IMG/VR virus record: IMGVR_UViG_3300023179_000044
Span: 1-64,000 of that record
Reading direction: 5' to 3' (one strand)
DNA: 64,000 nt
DNA from: a virus
Below the pieces are notes generated by a model that worked only from the letters and a program-made list of their open reading frames with translations, searched no databases and was not told where the DNA came from. This document shows positions 34,156 through 43,269 of this stretch, piece after piece. The position numbers and the translations under genes were made by a program. Within the stretch, counting starts at the first letter, position 1; every line of letters begins with the position of its first letter.

Positions 34156-35295
34156 TTAGTTAGTTAGGGTCAAGTCGACCTTGACGCCTAGGTGGATGGA
34201 TGTATCAAAGTAAACCGAAGCAGCCCGGGTAGCCTTGATCCTCATGTCATTTTTGTTGTCTGTGACACCGTAGCCCTGAGCTAAGTTGTCATTTACTACT
34301 TCAGGTTCTCCGAGATAAACTCGAACTTCACCAGAAGCATAAATCCATCTGTAGCGGCTGTTAGCCTGCATTTGTGCAGTTCCGCCTGTAGTAGGAGTTG
34401 ATGATACTGTAGCTACTTTAGCGTACTTAATTGTAGTACCAGTAGTTCCAGAAATAGTTGTGTAAGTACCATTGAAAGTTGAGTCAACACCAGTAATAAA
34501 TACAGTATCTCCAACAGCAAGGCCGTGGTTATTTGATGTAGTTAGAGTTGCATTAGCTCCATCAGCAGTTTTGTTAGTTACGTTTACAACAGGACCATTG
34601 CCTGAGTAACCAGATCCAACTACTATAGGAGTGCCACCAAAAGTTTGTAGGTGCTCTGTCCTCAAAGCACCAGGCTGGTGAAACACCATCTGATTATATG
34701 AGCTAAGAACTGCTGCAGTATCGCGAGTCATATGGATCCAGCCCTGCTCACCACCAGAAGAATACTGCCCGATGTTATATTCAAGAACAGATATACCATG
34801 CTTAACTGAAACTGCTGCACCATCAACACTTGGATTAGCTACTGATCCATCAGACTTACGTCCAGGAAGAATTGTTACGCTAGATCCTTTTGTAAGATAT
34901 GGATTAACTAAATCTGTACTTGAACCCTGAAGTGAAACTGTACCATCCCAAAGTTCAACTTCGCAGGCTTTTTGAGTGCAGCCTTCTAGCTGTCTTAAAA
35001 CTCTTTTAAATCTGTCTTGCCCCAAAAGACCAAAAGTTGAAGCAAAATCTTCTGCTTCAATAAAAAATGGAATATGTCTTGAATATCTTGCTGCGCCAGG
35101 ATTTGAATCTACAGTGTAAGAAGTAGAACTAGTTAAATCCCAGTTGCGAATGTAGTTAGGAGTTGTTTCCCATAACTGATCAAACCCTCTTACCCACTTA
35201 TCTTCAGAAACTGGATTTTCTGGTTTAAATACGGAAAATAGCCCAAATGCTGAAGGCACGATCTTAGGGGCATCAAAAGATCCGTCGAAAGACAT
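34156..35295 (-). CDS. Putative second head/structural protein, 379 aa
   Basis: Placed directly after the major capsid gene and its hairpin. It starts MSFDGSFDAPKIVPSAFGLF and contains HIPFFIEAEDFASTFGLLGQ and LEGCTQKACEVELWDG. The RYSRHIPFF and KACEVELWDG segments resemble capsid-like subunits or adaptors in some large actinophages, but I cannot place it firmly. A copy of the HGLAVGDTVFITGV beta module is inserted near residue 265. Possible roles are minor capsid, decoration or a capsid-tail interface protein. The ATG has AAGGA 9 bases upstream. Confidence 0.45.
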   Translation of the reverse strand: MSFDGSFDAPKIVPSAFGLFSVFKPENPVSEDKWVRGFDQLWETTPNYIRNWDLTSSTSYTVDSNPGAARYSRHIPFFIEAEDFASTFGLLGQDRFKRVLRQLEGCTQKACEVELWDGTVSLQGSSTDLVNPYLTKGSSVTILPGRKSDGSVANPSVDGAAVSVKHGISVLEYNIGQYSSGGEQGWIHMTRDTAAVLSSYNQMVFHQPGALRTEHLQTFGGTPIVVGSGYSGNGPVVNVTNKTADGANATLTTSNNHGLAVGDTVFITGVDSTFNGTYTTISGTTGTTIKYAKVATVSSTPTTGGTAQMQANSRYRWIYASGEVRVYLGEPEVVNDNLAQGYGVTDNKNDMRIKATRAASVYFDTSIHLGVKVDLTLTN

Positions 35296-35327
35296 ATTTT
35301 AAATCCTTAATTTAAAACTTTGTATTG

Positions 35328-35354
35328 GGGGGGTCTCTTTTATTGAGACCCCCC
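35328..35354. terminator. G-rich hairpin after the major capsid gene
   Basis: GGGGGGTCTC (35328-35337) pairs perfectly with GAGACCCCCC (35345-35354) around a 7-base loop, 24 bases beyond the capsid stop on the minus strand. It is the strongest of the three G-rich hairpins and probably ends or stabilises the abundant capsid mRNA. A U-tract is absent. Confidence 0.7.
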
Positions 35355-35377
35355 TCAACATTAGTTAATGGTTGTGA

Positions 35378-37459
35378 CTAGAAGTCAATTGAAGCAGAAG
35401 CTACGCCACCAAGCATGTCGCGTCCTAATGCATATGTACCATTGACCTTAATTGTCGATGTAACTGCAAGTGCTTCGATACCAACAAAGCCAACGCCCTC
35501 AAAGGTCTCAACGAACATCTTGTAGTCGTTGGTTCCAACTAGGCTGGAGTCACGGATGATACCTAGGTCCAGAGTTCCACCATCTAGGAACAAGAATGTT
35601 CCTTCGGCGAACAAGAACCACTTGAAACTGTCTGGGAACTGGTTAAGAGCACCACTAGAACCAGACTGAACAGTACCTAGCGAGCTAGTAAAGTTGGCAG
35701 CAGCAGTAGTCCAAGCGGTGTTGTCTAATGTTGAAACAACATCAACATTTAGAGATGCTAGATAGCCATCAATTTCTGACTGAGATACAGATAGATTTCC
35801 ATCACCAGGCATGTTCAGAGTCAAGTCTGCAGCCATAGCGTCGTAAACCCATACAGGAATGATAAGTTTCAATCTTGCATTAGGGTTCAAACGGTGACGT
35901 AGTCTATATGCAACTGCAGCACGACGAACGTTAACTAGGAAGTCACGGGCAACACCAATGACGCTGCTAGTGGTTACTGCAGTACAGTTAGAGTTGATAC
36001 CAGCAATTAGGTTCTCTTCTGCTCTACGAGCGTGCTGAACAAGAGCTAGTTCGTTGTGACGAGCAATCAACTCTGGGTAAGCACGAGTCATCAAGTTACC
36101 AAACTGTAGCTGTAGAGTTACAGCGTCGGTAGTTGCAGTCTTCTCGCTAGCTGCAGCGATGGTCATAGTTGCCTTTGAAGAAGGGCTAGGACTTGCTGCT
36201 GCGTCATTACTTGCTGTCCAAACATCAGCCGCTTTTGCATACGTTCCAGCATTTGAAACAGTAGTATCAGTAGTTGAAAGGTTTGCATAGGTAGGTGGAC
36301 TAATGAAACGGACACCACCGCGGTCAACCTGGAAGCGAGGCAAAGCATCGCGAATCGGGCGAACGTTGGTAGAGCCAATCGAGAAGATGTCATACTTTAC
36401 TTCGAATGGAGTAGAAAAACCACCAGCAGCAACAAGTGCTTCAGGGCCTGCTACAGCAGCAATCTTTTTTGCGTTTGACTCTGGATCGGCGTTGAGGATG
36501 CGCTCCTCAGGATATGAAGTGGTGAAGGATGCAACAATGTGCTGCTCTCCATCTCCACCATTTACACGACGAAGTGAGTGGAGGCGCTTCTCCATAGCAA
36601 CTGCTACTTCGCTCATGTCATTGATAGTTGAGCCAGCTGTGTATCCAGGAATGTCAGCTCCAGCGGTAATTGCTACCGGTGCTGGTTCTGAAACCTGAAC
36701 TACAGGCTGACGATCAGCTGGGGCCTCGAAAGGCTGTTCTGCTGCGGCGGTCACTGGGGCCTGCTCTTCCTGTGACTCTTCGGTCACGGTTGGGGTTGAT
36801 TCGGTTTGGGTTTCTTCGGTTGACAGTTCGGATCCATCTTCCTGAGCAATCGATGCGGTTTCAGTTGCTTCATTAGTTGTTGAAAGCTCTGCTTCTGGAG
36901 CAGCAACTTCCTCTACTACTTCTACAACTTCTGATGTGGTGGCTACTTCTTCAGAGTCAGAGCTGTATTCAGACATCTTCTTCTTTTCTTCCTCATCTTC
37001 AACTGGAGTTTCTTCAGCTGGAGTCTCCTCTACAGGAGTTTCCTCTGCTGGAACTTCTTCAGCCGGGACGGGTGCCTCTTCGGTTGGAGTTTCCTCTACA
37101 GGAACATCTTCTTCCATAGGCTTGTTTTCATCCATAGCCATTTCCTCTCCGGTACTTTCATCAGTACCCTTAACACGTGCGGTGGCTTCTGCAGCCTGAG
37201 CCGCTAGCTGTTCAGCTAGAGCCTCTCGGCGAGCTAGCTCACCACGCACAATGTCTAGCGAGTCTGCAAGACTCGTCATAGCATCAACTGTCTCAGGAGT
37301 AGGGTCTTCGCCTTCAACCTTGTCGAACTCGCTCATGATAGAGTTCTGAAGTTCAGCAACTTGTTCGTCGCTCATCTCCGATACTCCATCAAGCTGAGTT
37401 TTGATTTGGTCGTACACTGGACCTCCTAAGGTCAGTTTGGTTAGTGAATGTTTTACCAT
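35378..37459 (-). CDS. Major capsid protein with fused N-terminal acidic scaffold-like domain
   Basis: The 693-residue protein has two parts. Residues 1-260 are a scaffold-like helical region (DEQVAELQNSIMSEFDKVEG, RRELAEQ-type helices) followed by a long acidic, Pro-rich tract with repeats of EETP/EEAP. Residues about 270-693 are an HK97-type capsid domain (ALPRFQVDRGGVRFISPPTY, LARHNELA-like spine helix, NARLKLIIPVWVYDAMAADL, VGTNDYKMFVETFEGVG). The N-terminal part is likely removed by the maturation protease encoded next door, as with HK97's delta domain. The start at 37459 has a weak Shine-Dalgarno, and the GGAGGT inside the frame leaves room for another start. Confidence 0.85.
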   Translation of the reverse strand: MVKHSLTKLTLGGPVYDQIKTQLDGVSEMSDEQVAELQNSIMSEFDKVEGEDPTPETVDAMTSLADSLDIVRGELARREALAEQLAAQAAEATARVKGTDESTGEEMAMDENKPMEEDVPVEETPTEEAPVPAEEVPAEETPVEETPAEETPVEDEEEKKKMSEYSSDSEEVATTSEVVEVVEEVAAPEAELSTTNEATETASIAQEDGSELSTEETQTESTPTVTEESQEEQAPVTAAAEQPFEAPADRQPVVQVSEPAPVAITAGADIPGYTAGSTINDMSEVAVAMEKRLHSLRRVNGGDGEQHIVASFTTSYPEERILNADPESNAKKIAAVAGPEALVAAGGFSTPFEVKYDIFSIGSTNVRPIRDALPRFQVDRGGVRFISPPTYANLSTTDTTVSNAGTYAKAADVWTASNDAAASPSPSSKATMTIAAASEKTATTDAVTLQLQFGNLMTRAYPELIARHNELALVQHARRAEENLIAGINSNCTAVTTSSVIGVARDFLVNVRRAAVAYRLRHRLNPNARLKLIIPVWVYDAMAADLTLNMPGDGNLSVSQSEIDGYLASLNVDVVSTLDNTAWTTAAANFTSSLGTVQSGSSGALNQFPDSFKWFLFAEGTFLFLDGGTLDLGIIRDSSLVGTNDYKMFVETFEGVGFVGIEALAVTSTIKVNGTYALGRDMLGGVASASIDF
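36990..37125 (-). repeat. Repetitive acidic/proline tract in the capsid scaffold region
   Basis: Imperfect 12-15 bp repeats encode EETP, EEAP and EEVPAEETPVEETPAEETP-like units. Slippage-prone DNA and low complexity mark a disordered linker between the scaffold and capsid parts. Confidence 0.7.
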
Positions 37460-37517
37460 TCATGGTGAACAATCAAGGCCGAGGGACTCTGCAAAAGTTG
37501 CGAGGCGCTCTACCTAT

Positions 37518-37547
37518 TAGTAATTTTACCTTACTTTTTAGGTAAGG
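37518..37547 (-). promoter_or_regulatory. Candidate promoter (GGTAAAATTACTA) and hairpin before the capsid gene
   Basis: The minus strand reads GGTAAAATTACTA (37518-37530), identical over 13 bases to 51109-51121. The core lies about 64 bases before the ATG at 37459. CCTTAC (37529-37534) and GTAAGG (37542-37547) form a 6-bp stem that overlaps both the protease stop codon and this element. The element is a -10-like sequence with no clear -35; the stem may end the upstream transcript or act as an operator. Confidence 0.45.
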
Positions 37548-40500
37548 AGTCGGAGGAGCTTGCTCATCTCTGATTGGATTTCTCCTTGAGAATAAACATC
37601 TCCACCTGACATATAGGACTTTAGACTCTTTGTAGCAATGTCTGCATCCTCTTTACCGATCTTTGACTCGACTCTAGTGATCATTCCATCGATAAGATCC
37701 TTAAGTCCAGCTGGTAAATCGCTAAATCTTAGTTTGTCTGCCTCAACACCAAATGGTAGAGGGAGGTTTGATATAACTCGACCTAGTTCCCTAGCAGAGC
37801 TTTTAACATTTTCTAATGCCTGAGGATTTAAAGCTCCAGTATCTAATCTGTCAATAATACCTAAAAGCTCGGCACTAGCAGCAGCTGATTTTTCATAGTT
37901 CCCAGCAAAGTCTAGATTTTGTGCGGCTTCTGCTTGCTTTAAAGCCTCTTGTAGTCCAGCAACACCCAAATCCTGAGTTAATCTTGCAAGAACTTTACGA
38001 TACTTACCTTTAGCATCACGAGGTTGAGTTTTTGGAGTGTATTTAACTCTTCCTTGCTCGTCATACTTATCAGTTACGGTAGTCTTACCAGCTTTAATAT
38101 CTTCTGCTCTTTTAATTTCTTCTTCAGTTTGCTTTTCGGCTTCAGCCTTAGTTTCTTTTAATTCTTTTATATCTTCAGGAGAAATAAGATCAGGTTCAGC
38201 AAAAGTAGAAAGAGAAGCAATAACGGCTCTCATTCTTTCAATATTTTGAGAAGCTTGCATCGAGTGAGCATGCTTCCATTGATCTGGAATTAAATCAGCA
38301 GACTTAAGTTGACGAGCACGCTTCATTATATGGCGACGAACTACAGGACGATCTTCTTCTTTTGCACGACCAAATGCTTTAATGGCATTTTTTAAGTCAT
38401 CAGTATTACGAATTGGATATGATCCGTCTGGTAAAGCATGACCTTTTTTAGCTAAATCAGAACGTTCTTCTTCAGTAAACTTAGCTAATTCTGCAAGAGC
38501 AGATGCAACTATTGCTCTTTCACGTAGGTCTTCAACTTTTGCAGATGCAGCTATACTTTTTGACTTTTTCCATTCATCTGGAATAAGATTATACTTTCCT
38601 AGAGCTCGAGCACGCTTAATAATGTGCTTTTTAGCAGCAGCCACATCTTTTGCTCTACCATGAGCCTGAATTGCATTTTTAAGATCTTCGACATTTCGAA
38701 TAGGGAAAGAACCATCTTTCATGGCTTTTCCTTCTTTTGCAAGGCTATCTCTTTTTTCTCTAGAGATATATCCAAATTGAGTTTCAAATCTTGACATAAG
38801 ATCTGCAGAAGCAGCACTTAATTCATTAAGTTTGGAAGCTCTATCAACCAAACTTGAAACGTGCTGGCTCTTCATAATTGCAAAATAACTTGCACCAGCT
38901 GCAACCAAAGCCATAACTTTACCTGAAGCAAGCATTGCACGAGCAATAGGGAAGCCAGGAACATTCACCTGACATATAGCCACTAGTTCAAGAGAACCGT
39001 TAATTGGACGCCAGTCGCCAGAAGGAGCGGAAGCACGAAGTGCACGAATTTGCATTTCATTTGCATTAGGACGCAAAGAACCAGCTACCCAAATGCCATA
39101 TTCATCTTCTCCTGCGTGGACGTCTGCAATAGCCGATGCCGTATCATCATAATGTTTAGCTGCAGATACTGCATCTGCTTGGAGAGGAGCGTGGCCACCA
39201 GCCAATGTAAGCTGTCCAACTGGAATATCATTTCCATCAGCTGTTCTTACAACACCAGTATGAAAATAGGCATAGTTACTATTTGAACGAGGTGGTCTGG
39301 TTGAACGAGGCATACCGATGTGATTTACATGCCAAGCCGCAATATGCCCATATATTCTTCCGTTTGGCTCAACGGTAATCGGGGTTGGCTTAGTTAAAGC
39401 AGGATTAGTAAACCACTCGGTAGGAGGCGTCATTGGAATTTCTGCATCTAGAAATCCTGATGCTGTTAAAGCTTCAGCAGATACAAAAGAATCTAAAGAC
39501 TCTTCATATATTCCGTCTTCGGGGACCACTCTATCCTCCTGATTTTTAGTGGAATTGCTGTCAATAGAAATAGTGCATTCTTGAAATGCAGGCTTTGCTA
39601 CAATTGTAGCAGCCATTATACGTGCGTGATTTATAGTTAGTTTTTGCTTACCTAACTCATCTTCATTTGCATTTTCTGTTTTATGTTCTTTTGCTTCAAA
39701 TTGATCTAAATCCGCAGATACTCCACGAATAAACCCATTTTTAACTAATCTTTCGGCTTCACGACCATATGGTCCAGTATCAAATACCCCATAAGCATTT
39801 CCAATACCTTCAGGAGTTCTTTCCATGTAATCAATTCGACCAACAACTACAGAACCAGAGTGACCTTCAGCAGTTTTAATTTGCCAAAGAAGCGGGAGTG
39901 GAAGTTCTCTAATAGAAACTGCATCTTTTTTAAATTTTCTTCCGTCTCCAGATTCTATATCTTCTGGAATTAAAAGAGGAATAGAAAACTTTGCACCGTC
40001 AGTTTGAATAGATGCAGTAAGCCCTAAAATTCTTTCTTTTGCTGCATTTGCTGTAGCAATAAGATATGATTTTTCAATAATTTCATTGGTTATTGCATCA
40101 TTTACAGAAAAGAATTTTTTAAAACTATTTCCTCTACTACCTGAATTAAAACGACTTCCAGTGTAAACACCAGTCATTTCTTTATGACGAAGTTGACAAT
40201 ATCCCTTAGCACGGGGGCCAAGATACTTTGAGAGGTGACGAACACAGCGGGTCCAATCTCCAGGAACTCCCCACATAATTTTTGCTCCACCTACACCTCT
40301 AGTCCAGTAGTGCCTTAAATCTTCTGCATTTCCCCTATTTCTATCTAGACCCCCACCAGCAGTAAGAGCTTCATACTCTTTATCTCCACATTTTGCTAGC
40401 TCCTCTAGAGCATACTCAATCTCCATCTGAGGCTGCCAGTTAGATTCATATAATGGATCTTCTTCTTGCATAATTTCTTCATAGGACATAAGAAGATCTT

Positions 40501-40576
40501 CATTAGTGATATCAGTTGGATTTCCTATTTCCATCATGTATTCGTTATCTGCCACGGTTACGATCTCTCTTTGCAT
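37538..40576 (-). CDS. Capsid maturation protease fused to capsid-assembly domains
   Basis: This 1012-residue protein lies immediately upstream of the major capsid gene. Residues about 165-340 form a prohead-protease-like domain: LPLPLLWQIKTAEGHSGSVVVG with likely catalytic H239, and FIRGVSADLD with likely Ser287. Residues 395-560 are a second conserved block of actinophage maturation proteases (RIYGHIAAWHVNHIGMPRST, GQLTLAGGHAPL, HYDDTASAIADVHAGED). Residues 70-140 repeat a 70-residue domain also at the end of the upstream gene. Two tandem DUF6582-like copies lie at about 605-670 and 703-768. It would cut the capsid N-terminal part. The start at 40576 overlaps the upstream gene by 32 bases; GTG 40555 or ATG 40537 are alternatives. 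Confidence 0.8.
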   Translation of the reverse strand: MQREIVTVADNEYMMEIGNPTDITNEDLLMSYEEIMQEEDPLYESNWQPQMEIEYALEELAKCGDKEYEALTAGGGLDRNRGNAEDLRHYWTRGVGGAKIMWGVPGDWTRCVRHLSKYLGPRAKGYCQLRHKEMTGVYTGSRFNSGSRGNSFKKFFSVNDAITNEIIEKSYLIATANAAKERILGLTASIQTDGAKFSIPLLIPEDIESGDGRKFKKDAVSIRELPLPLLWQIKTAEGHSGSVVVGRIDYMERTPEGIGNAYGVFDTGPYGREAERLVKNGFIRGVSADLDQFEAKEHKTENANEDELGKQKLTINHARIMAATIVAKPAFQECTISIDSNSTKNQEDRVVPEDGIYEESLDSFVSAEALTASGFLDAEIPMTPPTEWFTNPALTKPTPITVEPNGRIYGHIAAWHVNHIGMPRSTRPPRSNSNYAYFHTGVVRTADGNDIPVGQLTLAGGHAPLQADAVSAAKHYDDTASAIADVHAGEDEYGIWVAGSLRPNANEMQIRALRASAPSGDWRPINGSLELVAICQVNVPGFPIARAMLASGKVMALVAAGASYFAIMKSQHVSSLVDRASKLNELSAASADLMSRFETQFGYISREKRDSLAKEGKAMKDGSFPIRNVEDLKNAIQAHGRAKDVAAAKKHIIKRARALGKYNLIPDEWKKSKSIAASAKVEDLRERAIVASALAELAKFTEEERSDLAKKGHALPDGSYPIRNTDDLKNAIKAFGRAKEEDRPVVRRHIMKRARQLKSADLIPDQWKHAHSMQASQNIERMRAVIASLSTFAEPDLISPEDIKELKETKAEAEKQTEEEIKRAEDIKAGKTTVTDKYDEQGRVKYTPKTQPRDAKGKYRKVLARLTQDLGVAGLQEALKQAEAAQNLDFAGNYEKSAAASAELLGIIDRLDTGALNPQALENVKSSARELGRVISNLPLPFGVEADKLRFSDLPAGLKDLIDGMITRVESKIGKEDADIATKSLKSYMSGGDVYSQGEIQSEMSKLLRLLT

Positions 40577-40793
40577 GAGTTGCGGTATAAAAACCTAGGG
40601 CTTCTTTGTGCCTAAGTTGACAATATCCTTTTGCTCTAGGTCCAAGATATTTAGCTAAATGTCTAACACATCTCTTCCAGTCCCCAGGGAGTCCCCATTT
40701 AATCTTTAATGCACCTTCTCCGCGAGTCCAGTATCTGCGTAGCTTTTCTGCATTACCTCGATTTCTATCTAGTCCACCACCGGCAACCATAGT
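40157..40793 (-). repeat. Duplicated 70-residue domain shared by adjacent genes
   Basis: The end of the 643-residue protein (40545-40793) and residues 71-140 of the protease (40157-40366) share GGGLDRNRGNAE, YWTRG, WG(L/V)PGDW, RCVRHL and KYLGPRAKGYCQLRHKE. The DNA is diverged but alignable, a local duplication across the gene border. The motif set suggests a small helical, Cys/His-containing DNA- or protein-binding unit. Confidence 0.8.
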
Positions 40794-42476
40794 CGAGTAG
40801 TGGTCACCCCAGAAATTAATTAGATGCTGATATGTAGATGACATCGCTGCTTGAGGAGCACCCATTGGTGCTTGTGTCGGAGCTGGCATAGGGGCTGGCA
40901 TAGGTCCAGCTGGTGCCGCTGGAGCCGGATTCTGCTCTTTTGGCGGCTGAGTAGACTCATCTACTTGCTTAAGGATATCTTTAACAAGTTCTGGAGTATC
41001 TAGTTTAACTACAGGTGGAGGAGTAGCTGATTGCAAGTCTCTTAGAATTTGCTCATCTAAAACCCATTTTTGATCTTTACGCTTGTATGTGAGAGGTTGA
41101 TTAGTAGTTGCTGTTTTTGGAACAATTGCAACTACATCCATTACGGCCTGCGGATCATCTGGTGAAACAATAGCAATATATTTTGGCTCTACATCACTAG
41201 TTTTAGGTGTCATATCTTCAGCCGAAGCACCATCTGAAGTTAGAGCAACTTTTCCTCTAAATTTAGTAACTGCATTTGACCAATCAGTAAGCATCTGATC
41301 TAATTCATATTTAGTCATTGGACTAGGACCACTTGATAGTAAAGCTACAGGACCATCTTTTTCAACAACCGGCTGAGCTAAAATTCCTTTTGTATTGATA
41401 GGAGTAATTGGAGCAACAATTTTGTAAGATTTTTCTTCTGTAGAGTCATCTATTTTTTCAAATCCAGAAGCCTGAATGATTCTATCAATCATGCCCATGT
41501 CGAGATCTTCTATCGAGTCAGAAAACATCTGAGATTCGTCTGGATTAATATCATCAATTTGAATCATTTTAAAGGGAGATTCTTGCATGAGAGCTGAAAT
41601 AATAATTGCAGAGTCAGAATCAACTAAAACATGTGTTTTTTCAGTTTTATCATATGGATCATCTAGTCCTGAATCGTAAGTATAAATATCACCATCAATA
41701 TAACCAAGATCATCCCAAGAGCAGTCGTCCCATACATAAACGTGACCATCGATTTCTATTTTGTAAAGACGATCAATCCCAGAGCCATCTAATCTAACTC
41801 TTACTAAAAACTCAGGGCCATATGACGAATCTAAATTATGAGCTTCTTTAAAAGCATTTATATCTGACTCATAGTCATCTTCATAGTAGCTGTCAAGATG
41901 ATCTTCATATTCTGGATCCGTATATCCAGTTGAAGTCATTGCTCGTTTTTCACGCTCTACAATTGCAGAAGCCCAACGCCAAGCAGCGTCACCGCCCCAC
42001 AGTGCCCAGGCGATTCGTCCATTACTAGGGAAGTTATCTTCACCCAAATCCCATCCTTTACCCTTTTTGTCGACTTCATGACGAGGGAAATATTTAGCGA
42101 TATGGCGGACCTTTGCTAGACCGATTTGACCACCTTTAGCAAGTGTACGAGCAGTATTAAGCCCAACTGGAGTTCCGCCTCGGTGGTGCTCTTTGTGCCA
42201 CTTAAGGGCTTTAATTGCTTCGGATTTAACACCATCAGGAATAGTGTACATTCTGCTAGTAGATGCAACTACTGGATTTAGAGTGCTATCTAGTGTTACA
42301 GATGCAAGCTCATAGGCGGTTTCCGGAGTCTCTGAATTAAAAGTCCAACCACTTTTTTGAATATTAGAAAGTGCACCCATCTCAGTGACGATGTTAAGTT
42401 CAGTGTCAATAATTACACTGTAGTCGCCAATAGCAAAAAGCGATAACTTTCCTATACTTCCTAAATATTCAAGCAT
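40545..42476 (-). CDS. Head-region protein with phage-specific helical domains, 643 aa
   Basis: Residues about 75-175 carry a domain I recall from phage structural regions: PDGVKSEAIKALKWHKEHHR, LNTARTLAKGGQIGLAKVRH, KYFPRHEVDKKGKGW and RIAWALWGGDAAWRW. The centre is acidic and has no clear motif. A Pro/Ala/Met-rich linker (about 520-550) precedes the C-terminal 70-residue domain duplicated in the protease. The last 32 bases overlap the protease start. The domains may bind DNA in the prohead or act as a scaffold partner. Function is unknown; position suggests a virion or assembly factor. Confidence 0.55.
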   Translation of the reverse strand: MLEYLGSIGKLSLFAIGDYSVIIDTELNIVTEMGALSNIQKSGWTFNSETPETAYELASVTLDSTLNPVVASTSRMYTIPDGVKSEAIKALKWHKEHHRGGTPVGLNTARTLAKGGQIGLAKVRHIAKYFPRHEVDKKGKGWDLGEDNFPSNGRIAWALWGGDAAWRWASAIVEREKRAMTSTGYTDPEYEDHLDSYYEDDYESDINAFKEAHNLDSSYGPEFLVRVRLDGSGIDRLYKIEIDGHVYVWDDCSWDDLGYIDGDIYTYDSGLDDPYDKTEKTHVLVDSDSAIIISALMQESPFKMIQIDDINPDESQMFSDSIEDLDMGMIDRIIQASGFEKIDDSTEEKSYKIVAPITPINTKGILAQPVVEKDGPVALLSSGPSPMTKYELDQMLTDWSNAVTKFRGKVALTSDGASAEDMTPKTSDVEPKYIAIVSPDDPQAVMDVVAIVPKTATTNQPLTYKRKDQKWVLDEQILRDLQSATPPPVVKLDTPELVKDILKQVDESTQPPKEQNPAPAAPAGPMPAPMPAPTQAPMGAPQAAMSSTYQHLINFWGDHYSTMVAGGGLDRNRGNAEKLRRYWTRGEGALKIKWGLPGDWKRCVRHLAKYLGPRAKGYCQLRHKEALGFYTATHAKRDRNRGR

Positions 42477-42478
42477 TT

Positions 42479-42880
42479 TTACTCTCTAGCTGGATTACTA
42501 CCGAACAGAGTGTATTCTTCTAACCACTCTTCATTTAAAGTGCCATCAACGTATTTAACAAGAGCAAGTGACTTGTTATTTTCATCAAAAGCTTCGTCAT
42601 TTTTCCAATCAACTACATAATTTACATAGTCATTAAATAAATCATGAACGCGCCAAGAATAGTTTCCTGGAGCTAAAACCCACTGATCTTTTTCTTTATT
42701 GTAGTAAGAAATACCAAAAGCACCATCAGCTAAAATATCTACAACTTTTCTAGTTTTAGGGTCTAAAAATATATAAATTTTTCTACCCAGAGTAGTCTTT
42801 TTAGAGACAGATTCATTTTCTGGTAGTTGAACTTTATAGTCCTCTACTTTTGTATCTTTACTAACTGAACTATTTACCAT
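42479..42880 (-). CDS. Hypothetical protein, 133 aa
   Basis: I recognise no family. The product starts MVNSSVSKDTKVEDYKVQLP and has a beta-rich centre (GRKIYIFLDPKTRKVVDILA, GISYYNKEKDQWVLAPGNYS) and helices around VHDLFNDYVNYVVDW. It is acidic and soluble. It is encoded two bases before the 643-residue protein gene and 18 bases after the 120-residue gene, so it is part of the head operon. Confidence 0.6.
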   Translation of the reverse strand: MVNSSVSKDTKVEDYKVQLPENESVSKKTTLGRKIYIFLDPKTRKVVDILADGAFGISYYNKEKDQWVLAPGNYSWRVHDLFNDYVNYVVDWKNDEAFDENNKSLALVKYVDGTLNEEWLEEYTLFGSNPARE

Positions 42881-42898
42881 AATATACTCTATTCTATT

Positions 42899-43261
42899 CT
42901 AATACAGTATTGTACCAGTGTCATTGGTAGGACCAAGTCCCATTGAACGCATTGTCGGAGCATTTCCTTCTATTTTAACTTCCCCTGGCTCATCATAAAG
43001 ACCATATGCAGCAGCGACTACAGCATATGGGTCCTCTAAAGATGCAGATAAGAATGGTCCAGTTGGAGTTACGGCCCAGTCTGGTCCATTCGCCATTGAA
43101 TAAATATAGTTTTCTATATCTTTAGAAATAGCATCGGCATCTTCGGTGTGAGTTATAAAGTAGCCATCTGGAACCCAGACTAGTTTTTCTCCAAGAACAT
43201 ATATATTAAATGGTTCATTGTACTTTTTTCTCCACGGCTGAGCGGCATAAAATTCTTCCAT
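42899..43261 (-). CDS. Hypothetical protein, 120 aa
   Basis: No family is recognised. It starts MEEFYAAQPWRKKYNEPFNI, has a VWVPDGYFITHTEDADAISK segment, and ends in a Gly/Met/Thr-rich tail. It sits directly downstream of the 2593-residue giant protein with AGGA seven bases before the ATG. It is likely co-transcribed and may be a small structural or assembly factor. Confidence 0.6.
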   Translation of the reverse strand: MEEFYAAQPWRKKYNEPFNIYVLGEKLVWVPDGYFITHTEDADAISKDIENYIYSMANGPDWAVTPTGPFLSASLEDPYAVVAAAYGLYDEPGEVKIEGNAPTMRSMGLGPTNDTGTILY

Positions 43262-43269
43262 AGTATATC

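Noticed and set aside
36936-37199. Plus-strand Ser/Val/Gly-rich ORF in the capsid gene
   Set aside because: It is the antisense reading of the EETP/EEAP repeat tract and has no ribosome binding site.
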